Part shown: piece after piece, positions 26,767 through 35,569 of the stretch
How positions within the stretch are numbered: the first letter of the stretch is position 1
How the letters are laid out: each line of letters opens with the position of its first letter
Assembly (NCBI GenBank): GCA_021813505.1
Contig: JAKAKI010000081.1
Coordinates: 1 to 64,000, forward strand
Origin: a bacterium
GTDB taxonomy: Bacteria > Zixibacteria > MSB-5A5 > WJJR01
DNA length: 64,000 nt
Reading direction: 5' to 3'
Notes under the pieces: generated by a model
Database searches by the model: none
Seen by the model: only the letters and a program-made list of their open reading frames with translations
What the model was told of the DNA's origin: nothing
Program-made: the position numbers and the translations under genes

Positions 26767-27848
26767 GCGCCCCCCTTGCGAGCGTGTTTGCGAGAGTGAG
26801 TTATCGGTTTTTTGGTCTTGGTGGACTTAGTGGACTTAATGGACGAAGTGGACTTCGTGGACACGGATGGACGTGAGATTGAACTCTTGCTCGGCGAATT
26901 GGGTCGGACTGGAGTCCGCAGCTTGGCCGAGGCAGGGACTGTACCCAGGGAGTCGCCGATCGCCAGCTTGACCGGACTGCCGAGCGTGGTTTTGGGTACG
27001 CCGGTTTCTGTGCGGGCTGCGACCGTGGCCTTGAGGTGCGCTGGGTTCGCCTTCCCGGAATCTTTCACCGCGGCGGAATCTTCGAGCATCGCCAGCCTGC
27101 TGACAATCAACTGGCCGTCGAAGCGCGCGTCGATGGCGCAGGGGCCGGCCAGGATCGTGTCGGGACGGGCCAGCAAAGCCGAGACGTAGCTCGCGTGCTC
27201 GCTCAGATCGCTCCAGCCGATGTTCATGCGGGTCCGGCCATCAGAGCCGACCATGGTCCATCCTGAGAGAGAATCACAACCCAATTCCGAGACGGCATTC
27301 GTGAACCGTCCGTCGGCATCGAGTATCTGCGACCACGCGCCGGCAGCGTGCCGGCTCTGACGGTTGAGCGCATCGCCGTATGTGCCCAAGGGTGCACGCC
27401 AGATCGGGGCGGGCCGTTCAATCGCGGGAGCAGTGAGAATGGAACCATCCACACCGACGCCCTGGCCTCCAACGGTCCAGAGAGTCAGCGGAGTCGGGGA
27501 AATCTGAATCACCAGTTTGTCGGGAAGGAGCAACTGCGCGTGGCAGTCGGCGAGACTGCCGAATTCGGCCTGCAAGCGGGTCTGCAATTCATCCATGTCC
27601 AGCGAGAATAAGTTCGAGTCCGATGGCAAGAAGACCAGAGAACGGGCCTTCGATTCCCATGCACTTGGCCCCTCAATCGCAATCTGGCGAATCTTGACGA
27701 GCGGCCATTTCCTCACAGCGAAGACTCCCGCCATCAGCAGGGCATCGATGACTATCACCCAGAGGCGCCAGGAGCGCCACCAGCGGCGGCGGCGAACGGT
27801 CGGCGTCAGACGGACGACACCGGGGATGGTGAGAGTGGCGCCCTTCAC
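26763..27848 (-). CDS. ftsQ: Cell division protein FtsQ (POTRA domain)
   Basis: FtsQ is a bitopic divisome protein that links early and late components with FtsL and FtsB. The 361-residue protein has a basic cytoplasmic N-terminus (TVRRRRWWRSWR), a transmembrane helix about 29-45 and a POTRA domain starting VKIRQIAIEGPSAW. After the beta domain comes a long Ser/Thr/Lys-rich tail (about 290-361), including STKSTSSIKSTKSTKTKK encoded by the GTGGAC repeat at 26821-26865. The start is GTG, overlapping the murC stop as GTGA. The family is weakly conserved; position between murC and ftsA supports the call. Confidence 0.88.
   Translation of the reverse strand: MKGATLTIPGVVRLTPTVRRRRWWRSWRLWVIVIDALLMAGVFAVRKWPLVKIRQIAIEGPSAWESKARSLVFLPSDSNLFSLDMDELQTRLQAEFGSLADCHAQLLLPDKLVIQISPTPLTLWTVGGQGVGVDGSILTAPAIERPAPIWRAPLGTYGDALNRQSRHAAGAWSQILDADGRFTNAVSELGCDSLSGWTMVGSDGRTRMNIGWSDLSEHASYVSALLARPDTILAGPCAIDARFDGQLIVSRLAMLEDSAAVKDSGKANPAHLKATVAARTETGVPKTTLGSPVKLAIGDSLGTVPASAKLRTPVRPNSPSKSSISRPSVSTKSTSSIKSTKSTKTKKPITHSRKHARKGGA
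26821..26865. repeat. 9-bp tandem repeat, GTGGAC type, in ftsQ
   Basis: Units GTGGACTTA, GTGGACTTA, ATGGACGAA, GTGGACTTC and GTGGACACG (26821-26865), followed by a partial ATGGACG. On the minus strand it is in frame and codes the Ser/Thr/Lys tail of FtsQ. Same family and period as 16889-16933. Confidence 0.9.
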
Positions 27849-29242
27849 GAGGCAACCCCCACCGTGTTCAGACCTGCGACGATCCTGGGCGCCATGCGGT
27901 AGATTGAGCCCGCACCAATAGTCATAATCAAATCACCGGGGTGCGCCATCTCGAGCGCAAGATTCACGACATCGTCCAATTGTCCGGCCAGATGGCTCCC
28001 GAGCGAAAGTCTGGCGGATTTCAATTGATCCGATATTAGAGCCGAGGTGACCCCGGGCATCGGTTGCTCACGCGCGGGGTAGATTGGCGCCAGGATCACA
28101 CCATCGGCACCAGACAGAACCTCGGCGAACTGGCGATAGAAGTCGCGGGTGCGTGAGAACAGATGCGGCTGGAAAATCGCGATTAGCTTCCCCTTGCCAT
28201 CCAGCCACAGACGACCGGCAGCAAGCGCGGCTTTGACTTCCGTAGGATGATGACCGTAGTCATCAACGACGGTGATTCCCGCTTTGGCGCCGATGAGTTC
28301 GAAACGGCGTCCGACTCCGGTGAAACTTCGCAAGGCATCGTGGATGGCGCCGAAGTCGATTTCCATTTCCAGGGCAGCCGCCGCGGCCGCGAGTGCGTTC
28401 TCGGCATTGTGCCGTCCGGGCAGCATGACTTCGACATCACCCACCCGCTTGCCATCGGCGTGCAACTCAAACCGGCCGGAGCGGGAGGTGAGATTCAAAC
28501 CGACCGCGCGGACATCGGCACCCTCGGAGAAACCGTAAGTGCGGTGGCGGCGGTTGATGCGAGCTTGAATCGCCGCGAGTGCGGGAGAGTCGATATTGGT
28601 CAGCACGGAACCGTAGAAGGGCACGCGCTGGAAGAACTGAACGAAGTTATCCTGCAAATCCGCCAGCCCGGAGTAACAGTCGAGGTGGTCCTCCTCGAGA
28701 TTGGTGGCGAGCGCGATAGTCGGGTGCAGGCAGAGGAAGGAATGATCGTATTCGTCGGCCTCGGCCACGAGATACTGGCTTTGGCCGACCTGCGCATTGG
28801 CATCGAGACTGATAACGCGTCCGCCAACAATCACGGTGGGATCGAGACCGGCGCGCATCAGGATGTGGCCGATCATTGACGTCGTCGTTGTCTTGCCATG
28901 GGTACCGGCGATGCCGACGGAGAATTTCAAGCGCATCAGCTCGCCGAGCATTTCGGCGCGGCGAATGACAGGGACACCAGTGCGTAGAGCCGCCGCCACT
29001 TCGGGATTGTCCGATTGCACCGCGGAGGAAATCACGACGACATCGGCGCCGGTTATGTGAGACGCTTCGTGGCTCAAGTGCACGGGGATGCCAAGGTGCT
29101 TGAGGCGGTCAACGGTCTCGGACTCGGCGATATCGGAACCGGTGATCGAAAATCCCATGGCGAGCAGAACTTCCGCCATGCCGGACATACCAGCACCGCC
29201 GATGCCGACGAAATGCAACCGTTTGACGCGACGCGCCCACAT
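27845..29242 (-). CDS. murC: UDP-N-acetylmuramate--L-alanine ligase
   Basis: MurC adds L-alanine to UDP-MurNAc, the first step of stem-peptide assembly. The 465-residue protein starts MWARRVKRLHFVGIGGAGMS with the N-terminal UDP-binding glycine motif. ATP-binding GTHGKTTTTSMIG lies near residue 110, and DYGHHPTEVKAAL is characteristic of MurC. The ATG at 29242 is 4 bases past the murG stop. An ATG-like start at 29341 would overlap murG by 95 bases and is not favoured. It overlaps ftsQ by 4. Confidence 0.96.
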   Translation of the reverse strand: MWARRVKRLHFVGIGGAGMSGMAEVLLAMGFSITGSDIAESETVDRLKHLGIPVHLSHEASHITGADVVVISSAVQSDNPEVAAALRTGVPVIRRAEMLGELMRLKFSVGIAGTHGKTTTTSMIGHILMRAGLDPTVIVGGRVISLDANAQVGQSQYLVAEADEYDHSFLCLHPTIALATNLEEDHLDCYSGLADLQDNFVQFFQRVPFYGSVLTNIDSPALAAIQARINRRHRTYGFSEGADVRAVGLNLTSRSGRFELHADGKRVGDVEVMLPGRHNAENALAAAAAALEMEIDFGAIHDALRSFTGVGRRFELIGAKAGITVVDDYGHHPTEVKAALAAGRLWLDGKGKLIAIFQPHLFSRTRDFYRQFAEVLSGADGVILAPIYPAREQPMPGVTSALISDQLKSARLSLGSHLAGQLDDVVNLALEMAHPGDLIMTIGAGSIYRMAPRIVAGLNTVGVAS

Positions 29243-29246
29243 ATGG

Positions 29247-30353
29247 CTAATTGTCCCCAAGAATCGTCCTTTCGGCAAGAGAAATGACGTGGGTTGCGAT
29301 GCGATCGGCAGCATCGGGACGTCCCAGGGCGCTGTTGGCACTACTCATGGCTTCCAAACGCGAAGTGTCACTGAGAAGGCCGACTGCCTGATCAAGCAAT
29401 GAAACGGTGGGAAGCTGGCGGTCTTCATACAGAATCGCCCCACCGGCCTCAACTAAGACACGGGCATTGTGGGTCTGATGGTCGGCGGTGGCGAACGGGA
29501 ACGGCACCAGAATGGCCGGGCGTCCAACAGCGGCGAGTTCGGAAATGGTCAGGGCACCGGCGCGGGCGATGATCACATCGGCGGCGACAAATGCCTCCGT
29601 CATGGCATCGGTGAATTCGAAGTCACGGACGACCCATCCAGCGGCCGGGGTATGATCCCAGTCGATGCTGTGGCGGCCTGTCTGCCAGAGCACGGTTATC
29701 GGCGGCTTCGGACAGACTTTCTTAAGGGCTGTGGCGACATTCTGATTGATCGAGCGGGCGCCACCGGAGCCGCCCGTGACCAGGATGACCCTCTCCGCTT
29801 CCGACAATCCCCAATTCTTGCGGGCGAGGTTGCGTGCCATTGTCGCAAGCCGGGGATCGACCGGGTTACCGACGAGCTCGATTGACTTCGCCTTGGGTAA
29901 TTTCGGGCGGGTTTGCTCGAACGCAATAAAGACGGTTTGTGCCTTGGAGGAGAGCCAGCGTGTCACCAGACCGGGGAGGCGGTTTTGCTCCTGGAGAACG
30001 TAGGGAATCTGGCGTGAGCGGGCAGCGCGGATCGGGAAGTACGATGCATACCCGCCACAGCCGACGGCGACATCGGGATGGAACTCGGCTACAACCGTAC
30101 GCGCCTGGCTGTTGGCGTGGACATTGCTCCAGAGAGCGCCGAAGTTGCGCCAGATGCGGCTGCGCATGAATCCGCGCGCCGGCAGACCGATGTAGCGATA
30201 TCCGCGTCCTGCGACCACTTTCGCTTCCAATCCCTTGTCACCACCGACGAACAAGAACTCTGCACGATTTTTTTGGCGGCTGATGGCCTCCGCAATGCGG
30301 ATGGCCGGAATCAAGTGCCCGCCGGTGCCACCCGCGGCCATCAGGACGCGCAT
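29247..30353 (-). CDS. murG: Lipid II synthase MurG
   Basis: MurG transfers GlcNAc from UDP-GlcNAc to lipid I on the inner face of the membrane. The 368-residue protein has the N-terminal glycine loop MAAGGTGGHLIPAIRIAEAI, the G-loop CGGYASYFPIRAA, VTGGSGGARSINQ and the donor-binding LTISELAAVGRPAILVPFPF followed by DHQTHNA. AGGAG lies just upstream of the ATG. It is 7 bases after ftsW. Confidence 0.97.
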   Translation of the reverse strand: MRVLMAAGGTGGHLIPAIRIAEAISRQKNRAEFLFVGGDKGLEAKVVAGRGYRYIGLPARGFMRSRIWRNFGALWSNVHANSQARTVVAEFHPDVAVGCGGYASYFPIRAARSRQIPYVLQEQNRLPGLVTRWLSSKAQTVFIAFEQTRPKLPKAKSIELVGNPVDPRLATMARNLARKNWGLSEAERVILVTGGSGGARSINQNVATALKKVCPKPPITVLWQTGRHSIDWDHTPAAGWVVRDFEFTDAMTEAFVAADVIIARAGALTISELAAVGRPAILVPFPFATADHQTHNARVLVEAGGAILYEDRQLPTVSLLDQAVGLLSDTSRLEAMSSANSALGRPDAADRIATHVISLAERTILGDN

Positions 30354-30360
30354 GCCACTC

Positions 30361-31518
30361 CTACCACGACGCCTCCCGGAACCGGGAAACGTTCAGTACG
30401 ACACCCCAGGCAACTGCCGTGCATAGGAGCGAGGACCCGCCATAACTGACAAATGGCAGAGGCAGGCCGGTCGCCGGTGAGATTCCGGTTACAACCGCCG
30501 CATTCAGGCCGGCATTCACCAGGAGTGATCCGCCGAATCCCATGACCAGGAGGTAACCAAATCGATCAGGAGCGCGCGAGGCCACTTTCCAGCCCCGGAA
30601 GACCAGAACTGCGAATGCCAGCAAGACTCCGGTCATGCCGGCCAGGCCAAGCTCCTCCCCCACCGTGGCGAGGATGAAATCGGTGTGTGGCTCGGGGAGA
30701 TACAGCATCTTCGCCCGGCCGTTTCCCAACCCTTTGCCAATCAAACCACCGGAACCGATCGCGATTTTGCTTTGCTGCACCTGATAGGAACCGCCGGTGC
30801 TGCTGAGTCCGTTTTCCCAATCGTCGACGCGGGCCTTCTTGTAACCAAGTCCAAAGACCAGGATCACTGCTGCCAGAACGCCAACAACGACTGCGGGCAT
30901 GAGATGCCGCCAGCGTGCGCCTGCCGCGATGAGCATGATCCCGATCGTGGCCCAGGTGGTCAGGACGCCGGAGAACTCCGGCTCGAGAAGCAGCAGACCG
31001 CTCGCGATAACGAGGACGACCATGAGCGGGATCCAGCGCTTGAGATTGGTGAGTTCATCGCCCCGTTTCGCGAGGAAGGCGGCGGCGTAGAGAATCAAAG
31101 TCAAGCGGAAGGCTTCGAATGGCTGGAGATTGAACCAGCCGAGTGGAATCCAGCGATGGGCGCCATTGACCGGGGGGGAGAACAGAACAATGATCAGCCC
31201 GGTCAAGCCGACGAGCAGTAGCGCCGGAGCCGACTTCCGCAGACGGCGGTAGTCGAGTCGCGAGAGGGCCAGCATGAGGAGCGCCGCCAGTGCCCACCAG
31301 ACTACCTGGCGTTTCCAGAAGAAGCCGGGGGCGCCGTAGCGCTTCTCGGCCAGCATCACCGATGCGGAGAGAACCATTACGGTCCCCAGCCCCATGAGCG
31401 CCATGGTGGCCATCCAAATCCACCGGTCGGCTTTGGGCATAGCCACTCGCGGAGTCGACGCGGCGGCGTCCTCGCCGACGGAAAACGGTGCGGTCCAAGT
31501 TGAGGGAATGGCGGACAT
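30361..31518 (-). CDS. ftsW: SEDS peptidoglycan glycosyltransferase FtsW
   Basis: FtsW polymerises lipid II at the septum together with FtsI. The 385-residue protein has about ten hydrophobic segments. SEDS landmarks include KRQVVWWALAALLM, PPVNGAHRWIPLG (the conserved NGAxRWI motif), PLMVVLVIASGLLLLEPEFS (PD/E-F-S region), GLIGKGLGNGRAKMLYLPEP followed by HTDFILATVGEELG, and PFVSYGGSSLL. The ATG overlaps the murD stop by one base (TGATG). The N-terminal 30 residues are hydrophilic and not conserved. Confidence 0.96.
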   Translation of the reverse strand: MSAIPSTWTAPFSVGEDAAASTPRVAMPKADRWIWMATMALMGLGTVMVLSASVMLAEKRYGAPGFFWKRQVVWWALAALLMLALSRLDYRRLRKSAPALLLVGLTGLIIVLFSPPVNGAHRWIPLGWFNLQPFEAFRLTLILYAAAFLAKRGDELTNLKRWIPLMVVLVIASGLLLLEPEFSGVLTTWATIGIMLIAAGARWRHLMPAVVVGVLAAVILVFGLGYKKARVDDWENGLSSTGGSYQVQQSKIAIGSGGLIGKGLGNGRAKMLYLPEPHTDFILATVGEELGLAGMTGVLLAFAVLVFRGWKVASRAPDRFGYLLVMGFGGSLLVNAGLNAAVVTGISPATGLPLPFVSYGGSSLLCTAVAWGVVLNVSRFREASW

Positions 31519-32957
31519 CAGGATTCCTGCGCCTCCCGCGCGAAGTCGAGTACGAGTTGCTTGAAGACACGTCCTCGGTGCTCGTAGTTATCAAACTGAT
31601 CGAAGCTGGCACAGCCGGGTGAGAGCAGGACGACATCGCCGGGCTGGGCGATCTCGGTGGCAGCGGCAAAGGCATCATCGAAGCGGGGAACGGTGCGATA
31701 CGGGATCTCCGTACCGAGTTCGACTTCGAGCTTGGGTGCTGCCTTTCCGGTGAAGACTAAAGCGCGTGCCCGCTTTTTCAATTCCGGGGCGAGGACACCG
31801 AAGTCGGTTCCCTTATCGAGTCCACCCATGAGGATTACCAGTGGCCGGTCAAACGAGATGATCGCTTTGGCAACGGCATCGGGATTGGTGGCCTTGGAAT
31901 CATTGACAAAGGCAATGTTGTTCACGTCCGCCACATGTTCGAGGCGATGCTCGACACCCCGGAAGGATTGAAGTCCGCTCGAGATTTCATCGGGCGTGAG
32001 GCCATCGGCCAGAGCCATCGCGACGGCGGCGGCCGCGTTCATGCGATTGTGCTCGCCGGGAGGGATCAATTTATTGGAGCCGGGAATTACGCCCGATGTC
32101 TTACCAGTGTCGAAGCGGAGAAGTGCGCCATCCAGCCAGACACCGGGAGAGACGCGACCGGTGGCGGAAAACCACCAGCGGCGCGCCCGTCCGGTGGGGC
32201 GGTCCTTGTCCCATTGGACGAGCGTCGGATCGTCGGCATTGAGAATGGCGGCATCAGCCGACGTCTGATTTTCGAACAGCCGAAATTTCAGGCGAATGTA
32301 TTCTTCGTAGGTGCCATGGCGGTCAAGATGATCGGGGGACAGGTTTAGAAGCGACGCCACGTGAGGACGGAAATCCTGGATGCACTCGAGTTGGAATGTC
32401 GAGACCTCGAGGATGGCACGGTCGGCGGCGGTGAGGTTCGCGGCGAATTCGGAAAATGCCCGGCCTATGTTTCCACCAACTTCGGAGGATTTGCCCGCGC
32501 CTTTGTAGATGGCACCGAGCCAGGCGGTGGTTGTGGTCTTACCATTGGAACCGGTGACGGACAGTACCGTACCGGCGGTCAGCCAGAAGGCGACCTCGAG
32601 TTCGGAGAAGACCGGAAGGCCTCTCTGACGGGCGGTGGCGACCAGTGGATTGGCAGACAGGACTCCGGGACTGACAACTACAAAATCGGCGTTTTCAAGC
32701 CCCCGCATCGTGTGTCCGCCTGTCTCAAAGGCGATACGGTTCTGCTCGAGGGAGGCGACCTGACCGGCCACGGCGGACCGGTCCTTGGCTTCCGACACGA
32801 AGACACGGGCCTTCGCGTCGCTGAGCATACGGGCGGCAGCCAGCCCGGAACGCGCCATGCCGATGATCAGCACGGACCGTCCCGCCACCCGATCCGCGAA
32901 GGGGCGGAGGTTGTCGGTGATGGTGCGGCGGTCATCCAGTGCGCTGGCGAAGATCAT
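31518..32957 (-). CDS. murD: UDP-N-acetylmuramoyl-L-alanine--D-glutamate ligase
   Basis: MurD adds D-glutamate to UDP-MurNAc-L-Ala. The 479-residue protein shows the N-terminal SVLIIGMARSGLAAARML, ATP motif VTGSNGKTTTTAWLGAI, LNLSPDHLDRHGTYEEYIRL, GVEHRLEHVADVNNIAFVND followed by SKATN, and ILMGGLDKG. It ends with LLSPGCASFDQFDNYEHRG, the C-terminal MurD signature. AGAGG sits 8 bases before the ATG. Length slightly above the usual 440-460. Confidence 0.97.
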   Translation of the reverse strand: MIFASALDDRRTITDNLRPFADRVAGRSVLIIGMARSGLAAARMLSDAKARVFVSEAKDRSAVAGQVASLEQNRIAFETGGHTMRGLENADFVVVSPGVLSANPLVATARQRGLPVFSELEVAFWLTAGTVLSVTGSNGKTTTTAWLGAIYKGAGKSSEVGGNIGRAFSEFAANLTAADRAILEVSTFQLECIQDFRPHVASLLNLSPDHLDRHGTYEEYIRLKFRLFENQTSADAAILNADDPTLVQWDKDRPTGRARRWWFSATGRVSPGVWLDGALLRFDTGKTSGVIPGSNKLIPPGEHNRMNAAAAVAMALADGLTPDEISSGLQSFRGVEHRLEHVADVNNIAFVNDSKATNPDAVAKAIISFDRPLVILMGGLDKGTDFGVLAPELKKRARALVFTGKAAPKLEVELGTEIPYRTVPRFDDAFAAATEIAQPGDVVLLSPGCASFDQFDNYEHRGRVFKQLVLDFAREAQES

Positions 32958-32984
32958 TTGTGATCCCTCTGCAGAGTGATACCC

Positions 32985-34070
32985 TCAGCGAATCTTCAGC
33001 GTCGACAACGTGATCAGGGCGAAGATCGCCCCCAGGATCCAGAATCTGACGACGACCTTTGGTTCAGGCCACCCCAGCAGTTCAAAGTGATGGTGGATGG
33101 GAGCCATCTTGAAGATGCGCTGCCCGGTCCACTTGAAATAGCCAACCTGAATGATTACCGAAAGCGCCTCGGCAACGAAGACACCGCCGAGGATGACCAG
33201 CAGCAATTCCTTCTTGGTGAGAACCGCCAGAGCGCCTATGGCGCCACCGAGCGCCAGGGAGCCGGTGTCGCCCATGAAGACCTCGGCCGGATGGGTATTG
33301 AACCACAGGAAACCCAGGGCGGCCCCGACCGCGGCGCCGCAGTAGATGGTCAATTCTCCGACTCCCGGCAGGAACGGAATCGACAGGTAGCGCGAAAAGT
33401 CGACACGGCCGGAGACGTAGGCGATTCCGGCGAAGGCTAAGAAGGCGATGGCCGAGAGCCCGATGGCCAGGCCATCGAGACCGTCGGTCAAATTGACTGC
33501 ATTCGAAGTCCCGGCAACGATCAGGAGCACGAAGGGGATGAAGAAGATGCCCAGCGGGAGCACCAGATTCTTGAAGAAAGGAACGTCTGTCTCGGTGGTG
33601 AATTGTGCGGTGGGCGGCCAGGCGTAGAGGATTATTCCGAGAGCCAGTCCCAGAATCAACTGGCCTGCCATTTTCTTCTTCGCGACGAGTCCTTTGGATT
33701 GGCGGCGAACGACCTTGAAGTAGTCATCGACCCAGCCGATCAAGCCCATGCCGGCGGTGACGCCAACGATGAGCTGGATGTAGCGGTTGGTCAGATCTGC
33801 CCAGAGCAAGGTCGGGACGAGAATGGACAGGATCACGATGAGGCCGCCCATCGTCGGGGTTCCCTCTTTGGCGTAATGCGTCTTGGGACCTTCACGACGG
33901 ATCGACTGATTGACTTGGTGGCGCTTGAGCGCCGCAATGATATAGGGACCCAGCCAGATCGAGATGACAAGGGCGGTGACGACGGCGTAGGCCGCGCGAA
34001 ATGTGATGTAGCGGAAGAGATTGAACACCGACACGGTGTCGTGCAGGGGATAAAGGAGGTGGTAGAGCAT
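32985..34070 (-). CDS. mraY: Phospho-N-acetylmuramoyl-pentapeptide-transferase
   Basis: MraY transfers phospho-MurNAc-pentapeptide to undecaprenyl phosphate, making lipid I. The 361-residue polytopic protein (E. coli 360) carries GPKTHYAKEGTPTMGGLIVI, the Mg-binding GWVDDYFKV, SNAVNLTDGLDGLAIG, NTHPAEVFMGDTGSLALGG and the PIHHHFELLGWPEPKVVVRF cytosolic loop. The ATG at 34070 (MLYHLLYPLH) has AGGAG about 10 bases upstream; the open frame extends upstream without support. Confidence 0.97.
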   Translation of the reverse strand: MLYHLLYPLHDTVSVFNLFRYITFRAAYAVVTALVISIWLGPYIIAALKRHQVNQSIRREGPKTHYAKEGTPTMGGLIVILSILVPTLLWADLTNRYIQLIVGVTAGMGLIGWVDDYFKVVRRQSKGLVAKKKMAGQLILGLALGIILYAWPPTAQFTTETDVPFFKNLVLPLGIFFIPFVLLIVAGTSNAVNLTDGLDGLAIGLSAIAFLAFAGIAYVSGRVDFSRYLSIPFLPGVGELTIYCGAAVGAALGFLWFNTHPAEVFMGDTGSLALGGAIGALAVLTKKELLLVILGGVFVAEALSVIIQVGYFKWTGQRIFKMAPIHHHFELLGWPEPKVVVRFWILGAIFALITLSTLKIR

Positions 34071-34129
34071 TGGTCGAGTTCTCCTGTCAGCGACAACAAG
34101 CCGGCCCGATCGGGCTGGCAAGCCAGATT

Positions 34130-35527
34130 CTACGGTCTCTTTTTCCCCGCCAGATACTCGTGAACACGAGCGACGATTTCTTCGAATTTCTCCGAGTGTG
34201 ACGCCTTGAACAGGATGACATCACCCGGCTGGACAAGCTTGTTGAGCGCGATCGCGGCGGCATCGCGATTCCGACATGTCACGATCCGCGCCCCTCCCCC
34301 GCTCGATTTCACCCTGGAGGTATACTCCTGCGCCAACTCGCCGACTGTGATGACGATGTCTGCGTGGCGCACGGCCTTCTGTCCGACACTGCGATGCCAC
34401 TTCTTCTCGGATGGGCCCAGTTCGCGCATCGCTCCGAGGACGGCGATCCGGCGCGCGGCATTGGGCCACACGGCGAGGGCCTCGAGCGCGGCGATGGTCG
34501 CGGTCGGACTGGCGTTGTAGCAATCCTCCAGAAGAGTCACGGCTTTGATGCGTGTGACGAGCGAACGCTGGCCCACTGGTTTCACTTTGCGGAGAGCCGC
34601 AGCAATCTCCTCGAAGGGAATCTTGAAGTGGCGGGCGACGGCGATTGCGGCGAGCGCATTGGCGGCATTGTGGCTTCCCGGCAATGGAAGCTCGAATTGG
34701 TGGCGGCCATTGACGGTGAAGGCGATGCCGCCGCGGGGAGAGACGGTGACGGGGCCACAGACGAAATCGGCATCGCGGCCGGTCGCATAGGTGATGGTCT
34801 GGCGGTCCCAACGATCCCGCCAGCGCCGTTGAAAAGGATCGTCGTTGTTTAAGAACGCAATAGTCGAGGGATCCGAGTGATCGAAGAGTTCGCGCTTGGC
34901 CTTGGCGATAGCAGCGAGCGAACGCATCTGCAACAGGTGCGAGGGGGCGATGCGCGTGAGGACTCCCCAAGCCGGCCGGACGATTTCCGTCAGGCGCGCG
35001 ATTTCACCGGGCGAGGACATGCCGAATTCCAGCACGCCGATGCTCTCGACGCTCTGAGCCCGCTGACTACGCGCCAGAAGCGTGAGCGGTATCCCGATCA
35101 GATTGTTGTAATTCCCGGGAGACTTGAAGACGCGGAATCGGGCCGTGAGGGCGGCGGCGATCAGTTCCTTGGTTGTGGTCTTGCCGACCGAACCGGTGAC
35201 GGCGACATAGCGTGTCGGGAACAGCCTGCGATATTCGGCGGCGAGATCCCCCATGGCGGTGAGGGGATCTTCGACCCCGATCACCGGAACCGGCCAGTTG
35301 CGCCAGCGTTTGGCACGAAGCCGGTCGGCGATCACCGCACCGGCGCCATTTTCGACGGCCTGGCGGGCGAAGCGATGTCCATCGACGTTTGCGCCCCGCA
35401 GGCAGACGAAGGCATTGCCGGGGCGGATGGCGCGCGAGTTGATCGAGACACCCCGGAGTTTGGCCCGGGGGCTCCTGGCTCCGACGATCTGCCCATTGGT
35501 AATCTGGCAGGCGTTCTCAACGGTCAT
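34130..35527 (-). CDS. murF: UDP-N-acetylmuramoyl-tripeptide--D-alanyl-D-alanine ligase
   Basis: MurF adds D-Ala-D-Ala to the UDP-MurNAc tripeptide. The 465-residue protein starts MTVENACQITNGQIVGAR, with an N-terminal domain showing INSRAIRPGNAFVCLRGANV, the ATP loop VTGSVGKTTTKELIAAAL, FKSPGNYNNLIGIPLTLL, and LEDCYNASPTATIAALEAL (the DCYNANPxS region). A GTG nine bases upstream (35536) is an alternative start. Neither start has a strong Shine-Dalgarno. It follows murE after 42 bases. No ddl gene is in this cluster to provide its D-Ala-D-Ala substrate. Confidence 0.96.
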   Translation of the reverse strand: MTVENACQITNGQIVGARSPRAKLRGVSINSRAIRPGNAFVCLRGANVDGHRFARQAVENGAGAVIADRLRAKRWRNWPVPVIGVEDPLTAMGDLAAEYRRLFPTRYVAVTGSVGKTTTKELIAAALTARFRVFKSPGNYNNLIGIPLTLLARSQRAQSVESIGVLEFGMSSPGEIARLTEIVRPAWGVLTRIAPSHLLQMRSLAAIAKAKRELFDHSDPSTIAFLNNDDPFQRRWRDRWDRQTITYATGRDADFVCGPVTVSPRGGIAFTVNGRHQFELPLPGSHNAANALAAIAVARHFKIPFEEIAAALRKVKPVGQRSLVTRIKAVTLLEDCYNASPTATIAALEALAVWPNAARRIAVLGAMRELGPSEKKWHRSVGQKAVRHADIVITVGELAQEYTSRVKSSGGGARIVTCRNRDAAAIALNKLVQPGDVILFKASHSEKFEEIVARVHEYLAGKKRP

Positions 35528-35569
35528 AGTGATCACAATAATATCGAAACGCGAAAACCGCGATTAAGA

